Assembly (NCBI GenBank): GCA_913056395.1
Contig: CAJXMG010000008.1
Location: 1-64,000 of the forward strand
Length of the DNA: 64,000 bases
Source of the DNA: an uncultured bacterium
GTDB taxonomy: Bacteria; Planctomycetota; UBA8108; UBA1146
Direction: 5' to 3'
Both the position numbers and the translations under genes were made by a program. Shown here one piece after another: positions 1 through 8,533 of this stretch (positions are counted from its first letter, which is position 1; each line of letters begins with the position of its first letter). Below the pieces are notes generated by a model that saw nothing but the letters and a program-made list of their open reading frames with translations, was not told the DNA's origin and made no database searches.

Positions 1-40
1 GAATCAGGGCATCAAGCCCGCGTCCGAGTTTGCGATTCAT
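1..40 (-). CDS. parB: ParB chromosome-partitioning protein, N-terminus only (truncated by window edge)
   Basis: Reverse complement of 1-40 reads ATG AAT CGC AAA CTC GGA CGC GGG CTT GAT GCC CTG ATT = MNRKLGRGLDALI, the typical ParB N-terminus; directly downstream of and overlapping parA. Confidence 0.85.
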   Translation of the reverse strand, partial: MNRKLGRGLDALI

Positions 41-791
41 GTTTGAGGATCTCCTTTGCCAAATTCATGTAGGACCACGCTCCAGGTGAGCGGGTGTCAT
101 AAAGGGAAACCGGTTTCCCGTGGCTGGTTGCTTCCGCCAGCGTGGAGTCCCTGAGGATAGGGGTCTCCATCGTTTCTTGGGGGAAGTACTGTTTCACTTC
201 TCGTGCCACATCGTGGCACAAGTCTACCTCCGGGCTGTAAAGGGTTAAGACTAGGCCCTGAAGCTCAATATCGCGCTGTAGTTCCTGTTCTGCCTGTCGG
301 ATTCTTGCCAGCACCTGTGCAAGGCCTTCCATGGCGAAGTACTCACATTGGACAGGGATCAAAACCGAGTCCGCAAGCCCCAAGGCAAGATCGGTCATGG
401 GGCCGAGGCTGGGAGGGCAGTCCAGGATGACGAAGTCCAGATCCGCTTCTTCGGCAAGCCAGGCTTCTCTGAGCAAGCTGACACCCGTTCCTCTGGCCTG
501 TTGTTCATCGATGGGAACTTGGAGGTGAAGAGAGCTGGGGAGGCAACGGAGTCCTTCGATGGGCGTGGACCGACACGCCCGTTTCCAGGAGAGGCGCCCT
601 TCAAGGATGTCCGGAAGGTGGGATCTCTCCGGGCCTTCCAGGCCTATTCCGCTGGTGGCATTGCTTTGAGGGTCCAGATCCACCAACAAGACCTTGGCGC
701 CTGCCATTGCAAGGTAGGCGGAAAGGTTGATTGCAGTAGTGGTTTTGCCGACTCCGCCCTTTTGGCTGGTGACGGCGATGATTCTGGACAT
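12..791 (-). CDS. parA: ParA/Soj chromosome-partitioning ATPase
   Basis: MSRIIAVTSQKGGVGKTTTAINLSAYLA deviant Walker A; LVDLDPQSNAT; parS sites immediately upstream. Confidence 0.95.
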   Translation of the reverse strand: MSRIIAVTSQKGGVGKTTTAINLSAYLAMAGAKVLLVDLDPQSNATSGIGLEGPERSHLPDILEGRLSWKRACRSTPIEGLRCLPSSLHLQVPIDEQQARGTGVSLLREAWLAEEADLDFVILDCPPSLGPMTDLALGLADSVLIPVQCEYFAMEGLAQVLARIRQAEQELQRDIELQGLVLTLYSPEVDLCHDVAREVKQYFPQETMETPILRDSTLAEATSHGKPVSLYDTRSPGAWSYMNLAKEILKHESQTRTRA

Positions 792-881
792 TCCCTATGA
801 TTCCCCTTCATCAAGTCAGCCCCTGAGAGTATCCGGGGGGAGTTGGGGATCAAGATCCCGTTTTGTGTGATTTATGGATTT

Positions 882-897
882 TGTTCCACGTGGAACA
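882..897. promoter_or_regulatory. parS centromere-like site 1 (TGTTCCACGTGGAACA)
   Basis: Perfect 16-bp palindrome matching the known bacterial parS consensus, next to parAB. Confidence 0.93.
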
Positions 898-930
898 ATT
901 CGAGGTTGGCGATGGGGCAAGGCAGGGAGT

Positions 931-946
931 TGTTCCACGTGGAACA
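931..946. promoter_or_regulatory. parS centromere-like site 2 (TGTTCCACGTGGAACA)
   Basis: Second identical palindrome, 49 bp from the first (start to start). Confidence 0.93.
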
Positions 947-1021
947 ATTTTGCAAAAAGCAGGATTGGTTTATATAGACTTGAATAAGGGTTAACATAAA
1001 GGGAGACAAGGAGTAGGGGAC

Positions 1022-1744
1022 TTGCGAATCGCTATCATCTCTGACATCCATGCAAACTTAGAAGCATTGGAAGCCGTCTACGAGTTTATCGACGGTCAAT
1101 CCATTGATCGTGTCCTGTGCTTGGGTGACGTGGTGGGATATGGACCAGACCCCTCACGTTGCTTAGAGATGATTCAGGAACGCTGTGAAGTCATTGTCGC
1201 AGGTAACCACGAACACGCAGTTCTCGGGCTTCTTGACCTGGATTACTTCAATCCTGTCGCACGTCATGCAACGCATTGGACTCGGGATGCCTTAACGGAG
1301 GCGGAATTAAAGGTCCTTCGCAGCTGGCCCCTGACTCACGTGGAAGAGAAGCTGACCCTCGTTCACGGAAGCCTCGACCAGCCAGACCTCTTTGATTACA
1401 TTCAGACCAGTTGGGAAGCCCATCTTTCTTTCCAACAGCTAAAGACCCCCGTGGCATTCATCGGCCACTCCCACGTCCCCATCACCTTCATGCTCACAGA
1501 CGTCGTTGACTATTCCCAAGAAGACCGGTTGCAGTTGGATCCTGGAGCGCAGGCGATCGTCAATGTGGGAAGCGTAGGTCAGCCCCGGGATGGTAACCCC
1601 GATTCATCGGTGGTGATCTTTGAACCTGAATCAGGAAACGTGGAGCGGCATCGGGTGCCGTATGATATTCAGACGGTTCAGGCGAAGATCCTCGAGTCGG
1701 GATTACCGGACTTTTTGGCCCATCGCCTTGCGGATGGAAGATAG
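1022..1744 (+). CDS. Metallophosphoesterase (YfcE/MJ0936-like calcineurin-type phosphodiesterase)
   Basis: MRIAIISDIHANLEALEAV, GDVVGYGPDP, GNHEHA, HGS, GHSHVP metallophosphatase motifs; TTG start. Confidence 0.88.
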   Translation: MRIAIISDIHANLEALEAVYEFIDGQSIDRVLCLGDVVGYGPDPSRCLEMIQERCEVIVAGNHEHAVLGLLDLDYFNPVARHATHWTRDALTEAELKVLRSWPLTHVEEKLTLVHGSLDQPDLFDYIQTSWEAHLSFQQLKTPVAFIGHSHVPITFMLTDVVDYSQEDRLQLDPGAQAIVNVGSVGQPRDGNPDSSVVIFEPESGNVERHRVPYDIQTVQAKILESGLPDFLAHRLADGR

Positions 1745-1832
1745 CCTAAGTCCTTATCAAATAGGTGTTTATGGCATCCCGGGGGTGGGTGTCACAGTTC
1801 GTTTCCTCCTACACAATTTCGCCAATTCAGAA

Positions 1833-1875
1833 AAAACCCGGCCCTCGCAACGTCAAGGTGCGAGGGCCGGGTTTT
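1833..1875. terminator. Bidirectional rho-independent terminator
   Basis: AAAACCCGGCCCTCGCA-N9-TGCGAGGGCCGGGTTTT, perfect 17-bp stem between two convergent genes. Confidence 0.88.
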
Positions 1876-1903
1876 GCATTCAAACTGAGGGAAAGATAAC
1901 GGA

Positions 1904-2143
1904 TCAGGAGTTGGAGTTCTCCCCGCGGTCTTCCTCCTCGACGCTCTTGTCGATGGTTTTCTGAATGTCCTGGCTGGTGTCCTTGATGCCTTTTTTAAAC
2001 TCGGTGATGCCGCGACCCATGTTGCGCATCATGTTCGGCAAGCGTCCGCCGAAAAGAAGCAGCGCGACGATGAGAATGACGCCCAGTTCAAAGGGACCCG
2101 GACTCCAGGCGAGTTGGATGAAAGGGGCGAGTGTTTCAAGCAT
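1904..2143 (-). CDS. tatA: Sec-independent protein translocase TatA
   Basis: GPFELGVILIVALLLFGGRLPNMMRNMGRGITEFKKGIKD; internal Met (MLETLAPF) chosen as start. Confidence 0.9.
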   Translation of the reverse strand: MLETLAPFIQLAWSPGPFELGVILIVALLLFGGRLPNMMRNMGRGITEFKKGIKDTSQDIQKTIDKSVEEEDRGENSNS

Positions 2144-2320
2144 CGATGCCTCCAAGAAAACAGTGGAACGACTCCGAACTGTTGAATGAAATTTCAACGG
2201 ATTGGAGACGATGGATCAAGGTTGAAACCAAAGTTTCTGACCTTTAATCCACCTTTATTCTACCCTCTCCGGTCGTGGAAGGGCAAGGCTCAGATGGCGT
2301 TAAATCGCCGATTTAAGCCG

Positions 2321-3016
2321 TTATTCGGCCTCTGCACCACAAATAGCCAGAGCGATCAACTGCGACATTTGAGCGCGCAGGGCGGCCAGCAATTCCCGTT
2401 CAGAAGCTTCAAAGGAAACGTAGATCTTTCCCGATTCAGGATCTTCCGGAACGCGAACGCTGAACTCTCGTGAAGAGACTCGAGTACCATCGCTGACTTG
2501 ATAGACCCACCAGCGAACGACGTAACGACCCTGCAACATTCCCGGAGTTCGCGGGTCGCGAAAACTGATGCGTTCGATGCGTCCGGTGAGAACGTGGGTG
2601 GCGTCCACTGCGCGACCGATGTCAGACCATGGAACTTCATCGGTGTCGGTGTGAAAAACCTGATCTTCCACTTTACGATCGGAGATGGGAGTGACGGTGG
2701 GGCAGTTACCACTCATTTGCAATTCAAGTGATTGAGCAAGTCGGATTCCTTCTTGGGACTCGTAGTGCCAACGCAGCGCTGAAACCCTTTGGCCTTTTTC
2801 CTGAAAGGGAACGATCAGCAGTTTTGCTTCACCGAGATCGACTTCCGGAGGGAGTCTTTCTTCTGTGGATGAACACCCCACGCTGATCAAGAGGGGAAAG
2901 AGTAAAACGGCGTAAAAAGGCATTTTAAAGGCCGAATACGGACGTTTGGCAAAGGATTGAAAAAGTTTCTCGAGCATGGTCAGACTCCGTATCGGTTCCC
3001 GAAATGGGAACCCCAT
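2321..3016 (-). CDS. Putative lipoprotein of unknown function
   Basis: Signal peptide with lipobox-like LLISVGCSS; no family recognised; exact start uncertain. Confidence 0.6.
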   Translation of the reverse strand: MGFPFREPIRSLTMLEKLFQSFAKRPYSAFKMPFYAVLLFPLLISVGCSSTEERLPPEVDLGEAKLLIVPFQEKGQRVSALRWHYESQEGIRLAQSLELQMSGNCPTVTPISDRKVEDQVFHTDTDEVPWSDIGRAVDATHVLTGRIERISFRDPRTPGMLQGRYVVRWWVYQVSDGTRVSSREFSVRVPEDPESGKIYVSFEASERELLAALRAQMSQLIALAICGAEAE

Positions 3017-3061
3017 GATAGGCCGCAGGGCTCACAAGAAAAAGGGCGATTCCCCAAGGCT

Positions 3062-6007
3062 TCAGGGTGTGGGTCGACGATCCAGTCGACCCATGCGACC
3101 CAGGCTCGATTCAATTTCTCGAAGCGACCAGCCGCCGGCACTGGGCAATGATTCGACTCGATAACCGCGTGTGCTTTGTGTGAGTTTGACCGCTCTGGAT
3201 GGTGGAAGACTCGAAACACCATCGCGAAACACCTGCACTTGTTGACGGGGGCTGCCGGTCAATTCGACGGTGCGATTGCGTGCAAGGATGCGCGCTCTTT
3301 CTGAAAGGATGCGATACGGTCCACCACGAAGATCCACCGATCCCCAGGCGAGTGCTTCATGGGCACGGATCGTCGGATCATTAGAATCTTCCCTCAACAC
3401 CAGCAGCAGTTCATCGGAACGAAGGTCGACTTTTCCAGGGGCTTCCCTGCGGTCCCCCTCGAGGTGGATGACGGCACTCAAAACCGAGGAAAGGAGTGCT
3501 TCCAGTCTTTCCGAAGATGCCTCTCCTGGCCTCGTAGTCCTCACCAGGACCACTTCCCGGGCAACGACCTCATCCTTGGGAGAGGTGCCCCTGTGGAAGG
3601 TTTGAAGCCCCTGACCGTCCTCGGAAGTGAGGCTCAATCGTTGCTGGGCCACGTCCCAAAGGAAGACTTGCCCACGAAACTCGAGAGAGTTTTCTGCCTG
3701 GGTCAGAGTGATTCCTCCGGAGCCACGAACCGATTTCAGAAGAACGGGATCACTCTCGAAATCGATGTTCGCCTCGATGGTTTTTGCATCGAGTGTCCAT
3801 GACATCGGTTGATCAGAAAGTTCTCCATACTTGCCAGGATCACTGGCGAGATAGATGCGTGCGCGTGCTTCATCGGCAAGAGTGACTTTTGAAATTGAAC
3901 GCTCGATGGTGATGGTTTTTGCTTCGATGAAGCCAGGTGATTTTTCTGCGGAAGCAACCTCGACCCGCTGCTTTTCGGGACCCTGAAAACGGAAGGTGTT
4001 TTCGACTGCGTTCCACAAAAACTCCTGTCCTTGTGCGCGCAGATTTTCATGCTCAATTCGCACCGGTACCGGAACTGTTCCCAGCGCTCTTGCCAGTTGA
4101 ATGTCACCCCAACGGGGTGCAGTGGAGGAGCCCTCGGGGGTCTCCATTTCTTCAAACTGGACCACCAATTCAGAGCAGTACAGGCCCAGGCTGGGAGACT
4201 CCAATTCACCTCCAGGACCCCTCAGGAGGCCATCTACGGCCCCTTTGCCCCTGGCCTGCCCGTCCAGGGAGGAGAGTTCCAGTGTCTCTGCGGTGAGCCG
4301 AATGCGATCTCCCATGACGATCTCCTGGCGACCATCTCCGGAGAGTTGGAGGAGACCGTTCTGCCCTGTCCAGCGCAATCGATGACTGCGTACGGTGAGT
4401 TGCTCTTCACCCTCGATTTGCATCGAAAGAGCCTCATCGTTTCCGGAGGCTTCCAGCACTTCGAGACGCTGTCGTGCATCCCATGAAAGTGACAACTCAT
4501 CTGCACGCACTTCGCCGCGTGCATCATCACCGAGCCATTGACTGGCTTTTTGAGTGGGACCTTGTGGCCACTCGATGAGGTTGGCCTGAACCTCACCCAT
4601 GAAAGAAAGGCGCGGAGAGTTGTCGACGAAGGCAACCCTGTTGGCAGAGATGCGATTCTCTCCTTCAGAGAAAGTGGCGCGGTTGTCTGCGCTGGAGATG
4701 ATTTCCAATTGGCGATCGCGGGCATTCCAGATCAGGGCTTCCCCACGGATAGCTGCACCTTGTGGGCGTTGCTCATTGACGATCACCGGTTGCCCTGCTT
4801 TGCCGACCGCCCGAAGCGTTTCCAGGTTGCCATCGCCAAAGTCAAAAGTGGCTAAATCCGCCTCTATTGACCATTTCTGGCCACCTTCGGGGCCCAGATT
4901 GTCGGAGGTTCCCGTCGCCGGTCCCTGCAAAGAACCGCGGATTCCACCGTCGAGGATGCACCGTGAAGCACCCGTCATCACCTGCGCGCGCTGGGCGTTG
5001 AAGCGCCCCGCCGGGTGGACGATGACGACGTCATCGGTGAGCTCGACATGGTCCGCTCCTTCTTTCCACATCAATCGGCGACCTTCGATGCGTGTGTCTT
5101 CATCCACAAAAACGGTGATCGGATTTTCCCGTGCTTGCGACTGGATGCTCAACAGTCGACGGCTGACAGGATCCAGTTCCATGTCGAGATAGTCGGCAGC
5201 GATGTGTTGAAGGGGAACATCCACATCCGGGTTGAGAGGGCTGGTCGCCGGCACTTCAAAAATTTTCACGCCACCATCAAAGAGTGCACCGCGCCCTTCC
5301 TTACCGAGGACCATCGGTCCGCGACAGAGGATGCGTACCTGTCCATTGGAGTCCTCTTCGGAGCGATCGATAAAGGGGCCGCTACCCTCGGCGGTCAGAC
5401 CCATCAGGATCGGTGGAGAGATCGTTAATTGCTCCAGTCCGGAGCTCGATCCGACGTTGCCCGTGAAGCCGTTGTTTCCACGTAACTCCAGTTCTGGCCA
5501 AATCATACGAACAGCGGACTGGCCCTTGAGGAGGACGTCTTCGCCGTCTGACCAGAGGATTTCGATATCCCGGGTTTCAAGTTTGGGAGAGCCTCCCGCA
5601 CCCTCTGCAAAGAGGGCACCCTCGACGCGTGCGTTCTCTGAATCCTGATCGGTGATGACCTTGTCCGCTTCGAGAAGGATGCGGTCATTCGCTTCCTGCG
5701 CATCTCCTTCGTAGACCGGCAGCTCGATTTCGGCATCGATGAGAGTGGTCTGATTGACGAGGTTCTCAGGAGAGATCACCACTCCGGATGATGCATCCAT
5801 GTGACCCTTGAGAAGGAAGCGGAGTCGTCCGCGGATCATGTCGTAGGAGCGGTAGGACATCCGGTTCTGATCGACCGGTTCTAGATCGATCTCTTCGACG
5901 TCGACGAGATCACTGTTTTCCTGTGGACCACCGAACTGGCCGGTGAGACCGAGGAAGGCGACCAGGCCCACTGAAAAGATGCCGAGAAAGAAGGAAAGCC
6001 GCTTCAT
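3062..6007 (-). CDS. Very long LptC/LptA(OstA)-like LPS-transport periplasmic protein, single N-terminal TM
   Basis: N-terminal TM MKRLSFFLGIFSVGLVAFLGL, then repeated beta-rich OstA-like segments (e.g. VELTDDVVIVHPAGRFNAQRAQVM); start overlaps the kdsC stop. Confidence 0.6.
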   Translation of the reverse strand: MKRLSFFLGIFSVGLVAFLGLTGQFGGPQENSDLVDVEEIDLEPVDQNRMSYRSYDMIRGRLRFLLKGHMDASSGVVISPENLVNQTTLIDAEIELPVYEGDAQEANDRILLEADKVITDQDSENARVEGALFAEGAGGSPKLETRDIEILWSDGEDVLLKGQSAVRMIWPELELRGNNGFTGNVGSSSGLEQLTISPPILMGLTAEGSGPFIDRSEEDSNGQVRILCRGPMVLGKEGRGALFDGGVKIFEVPATSPLNPDVDVPLQHIAADYLDMELDPVSRRLLSIQSQARENPITVFVDEDTRIEGRRLMWKEGADHVELTDDVVIVHPAGRFNAQRAQVMTGASRCILDGGIRGSLQGPATGTSDNLGPEGGQKWSIEADLATFDFGDGNLETLRAVGKAGQPVIVNEQRPQGAAIRGEALIWNARDRQLEIISSADNRATFSEGENRISANRVAFVDNSPRLSFMGEVQANLIEWPQGPTQKASQWLGDDARGEVRADELSLSWDARQRLEVLEASGNDEALSMQIEGEEQLTVRSHRLRWTGQNGLLQLSGDGRQEIVMGDRIRLTAETLELSSLDGQARGKGAVDGLLRGPGGELESPSLGLYCSELVVQFEEMETPEGSSTAPRWGDIQLARALGTVPVPVRIEHENLRAQGQEFLWNAVENTFRFQGPEKQRVEVASAEKSPGFIEAKTITIERSISKVTLADEARARIYLASDPGKYGELSDQPMSWTLDAKTIEANIDFESDPVLLKSVRGSGGITLTQAENSLEFRGQVFLWDVAQQRLSLTSEDGQGLQTFHRGTSPKDEVVAREVVLVRTTRPGEASSERLEALLSSVLSAVIHLEGDRREAPGKVDLRSDELLLVLREDSNDPTIRAHEALAWGSVDLRGGPYRILSERARILARNRTVELTGSPRQQVQVFRDGVSSLPPSRAVKLTQSTRGYRVESLPSAGGWSLREIESSLGRMGRLDRRPTP

Positions 6008-6513
6008 GCGGGGGTCTCCGTCAGTGCGAGAATCCAGTCGCAAACCTGCCGCACAGCCCCAAAACCGCCATTTTGAGGGGTGACCACGTCTGCCGCAGCG
6101 AGTACTTCTGGCACCGCATCCGCGGGGGCGACGGCGGTCCCGGCGACTTCAAAGGCGGGCAGATCGATGAGGTCGTCGCCGACAAACACCGTCTCCTCTG
6201 CGCCGACTCCGAGTTTTTCCATCACCGCTTTCAGGCATTCTCCCTTGTCACGGATACCGGTGTGCCACTCGGTGATGCGCAATTCCTTCGCACGCAGGTC
6301 GGTGCTCTCGCTGGGTCTGCCGGAGATCCAGATGACGGCGATACCCTGATCGAGGAGGCGACGCATGCCGGCTCCGTCGGGGATGAAGAAACTTTTCGAT
6401 TCGCTGCCGTCGGAGTGGATCGTCACCCGGTTGTCGGTGAGGACTCCGTCCACATCGAGGGCGAGCAGTCGGGGCCGCAGGGGGGCCAGATGGTCGGGAA
6501 TGGTGTGCTTCAT
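6004..6513 (-). CDS. kdsC: 3-deoxy-D-manno-octulosonate-8-phosphate phosphatase KdsC (HAD family)
   Basis: LLALDVDGVLTDNRVTIHSDGSESKSFFIPDGAGMRRLLDQGIAVIWISGRPS...VFVGDDLIDLPAF; internal Met at 6513 chosen. Confidence 0.9.
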   Translation of the reverse strand: MKHTIPDHLAPLRPRLLALDVDGVLTDNRVTIHSDGSESKSFFIPDGAGMRRLLDQGIAVIWISGRPSESTDLRAKELRITEWHTGIRDKGECLKAVMEKLGVGAEETVFVGDDLIDLPAFEVAGTAVAPADAVPEVLAAADVVTPQNGGFGAVRQVCDWILALTETPA

Positions 6514-6654
6514 GACAACAGTCTGGCCTGCGATCCCTGACGGGCAAGTCAGAATTCCGGCCTTCCTGCTCCCATCGGGCCGGCTTCTGCTATCCTGCGG
6601 GGGGCAGAATCTGTCGTCAGGGGTGCGATCCCCGGGCAGACTCCGCCTGATCAG

Positions 6655-7530
6655 ATGGAGGTTCGATTGGAAACGGCAAGCATGACGACGGAAGAAAGCG
6701 GCTCCAATCCCGGTCACACCGGTGAAAACGCGGCAGAAAATCCGTCAACGGATGCGGACAGTCCCGCCCTGGCGCCGTGGGAAGATGGCTTCTGTACCGA
6801 ACTCGAGGAGTACTCCGGTCCCCTCGAATTGTTGCTCTATCTGATTCACAAAAATGAAATCGACATCCTCGACATCCCGATTGCGGAAGTTCTCGGGCAG
6901 TTTTTGGGTCACGTTTCCGAAGCACAGAAGAGGGGGCAACTCGACCTTCTCAGTGCCGGTGAATACCTGGTGATGTCGGCCCGCCTCATCGAGATCAAGT
7001 CGCGCATGCTCTCGCCGCAATTGCTGGACGAAGAGGATGATCTTCTCGAGGAGGAGCTCGAGGATCCGCGCAAGCATCTGGTGGAACAGTTGCTGGAGTA
7101 CCGCGATTTCAAGGAGCGGGCACTGCTGCTGCAGGAGGCCCATCGTCGCCGATCACTGGGTTACGAGCGGGTTCAGGATGGAATGCCACCACCTCCTCCG
7201 GGAACTCTCGATCTTTCGGAGGCCTCCTCTCTGGATCTGTCCGCCGCATTTCAGCGGGTCCTCGACATGCTTCGCGAGCGTTCCGCCTTCGCCGTGATTC
7301 AGGGGGAAGAGGTGCCGATCGAGCAGTCGATGGGCGAGATCCTCGGAGCCCTCAAATCGCGTCCGGACAGGGCGCTCTCCTTTGAGGAGCTGTTCCCGCT
7401 GGAGCGTGGAATGGCGGGGGCGATCAGTACCTTCCTGGCACTTCTGGAGCTGGCGCGCATGCACCAGTTGAAGATGGTCCAGGTGCACAGCTCTGATCCG
7501 CTGATGGTTCACCTGCGTACCGAGGAGTAG
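6655..7530 (+). CDS. scpA: Segregation and condensation protein A
   Basis: EEYSGPLELLLYLIHKNEIDILDIPIAEVLGQF...AGEYLVMSARLIEIKSRMLSP. Confidence 0.92.
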   Translation: MEVRLETASMTTEESGSNPGHTGENAAENPSTDADSPALAPWEDGFCTELEEYSGPLELLLYLIHKNEIDILDIPIAEVLGQFLGHVSEAQKRGQLDLLSAGEYLVMSARLIEIKSRMLSPQLLDEEDDLLEEELEDPRKHLVEQLLEYRDFKERALLLQEAHRRRSLGYERVQDGMPPPPPGTLDLSEASSLDLSAAFQRVLDMLRERSAFAVIQGEEVPIEQSMGEILGALKSRPDRALSFEELFPLERGMAGAISTFLALLELARMHQLKMVQVHSSDPLMVHLRTEE

Positions 7531-7534
7531 GCCG

Positions 7535-8533
7535 ATGCGCATCCTCTTTCTCGGGTCTGGCCCCTTCGGGATTCCGGCCCTGCGCCAACTGCAGCCGATC
7601 TGTGATGATCTGGTGGTGGGCACCGTTCCCGATGCTCCCCGTGGCCGCCAGCGCAAACCGGCTCCCTGTCCCCTCAAGGAAGTGGCTCTTGAGTTGGGAT
7701 TGCCCATCTTTGAGAGCGAGCGTCTGAAGGGGGCCGCGGGACGCGAGTTTCTCGAAACCACCGGCGCACAGTTGGTGATCACCGCAGATATCCGTTTGAT
7801 TCTCGGGCGCTCTTTTCTCGAATCGGTGCCGTTGGGATGTTTCAACCTTCACGGATCCATCCTGCCCCGTTGGCGTGGAGCAGCACCGATCGTGCGTGCT
7901 CTTCTCGCCGGCGATGAAGAGATCGGCGTCTCCCTCTATCGCATGGTGCCCGCCCTCGATGCGGGCCCGGTGGTTTCGATGTACCGGTGGACACCATCGG
8001 ACCGCATCACCGCCGAAGAGGCGGAGGAGTACCTCAGTGAGCGTGCGGCGGAACTGTTGGTGGATTCCCTCGAAGCCCTGAAATCGGGAGAGCCTCCCCT
8101 CGTTGAGCAGAATGATGCGGCAGCGACGTTGGCACCGAAGGTCGACAAGTCGGAAGGGTGGATCGACTGGGGGCAGAGTGCGGCCCGGATCGATCGGCAG
8201 ATTCGCGCCCTGCAGCCGTGGCCGCGGACCCGCAGCCACTGGCAGGAGGCGGATTCGACGGCAGAAGAAGGGGAGATCCTGATCATCCACAGCGGGATCC
8301 CGGAGGATTCAGCCCCGGATTCATCTGCCACAGATCTTCCGGGAACAGTGACGGATGTCTCTTCGGAGGGTATCTTGGTGGCATGCGGTGAGGGTTCCCT
8401 CCGCATCGGACGCCTGCAGCGTTCCGGCAAGAAACCGATGCCGGCGGCAGACTTTCTGCGCGGATTGCCGATGAAGCCCGGGGACCGATTTGTTACGCAT
8501 GCACCACCAGAGAAGGGCGACGAGCCACGATGA
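7535..8533 (+). CDS. fmt: Methionyl-tRNA formyltransferase
   Basis: MRILFLGSGPFGIPAL; CFNLHGSILPRWRGAAPIVRALLAGDEEIGVSLYRMVPALDAGPV. Confidence 0.92.
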   Translation: MRILFLGSGPFGIPALRQLQPICDDLVVGTVPDAPRGRQRKPAPCPLKEVALELGLPIFESERLKGAAGREFLETTGAQLVITADIRLILGRSFLESVPLGCFNLHGSILPRWRGAAPIVRALLAGDEEIGVSLYRMVPALDAGPVVSMYRWTPSDRITAEEAEEYLSERAAELLVDSLEALKSGEPPLVEQNDAAATLAPKVDKSEGWIDWGQSAARIDRQIRALQPWPRTRSHWQEADSTAEEGEILIIHSGIPEDSAPDSSATDLPGTVTDVSSEGILVACGEGSLRIGRLQRSGKKPMPAADFLRGLPMKPGDRFVTHAPPEKGDEPR

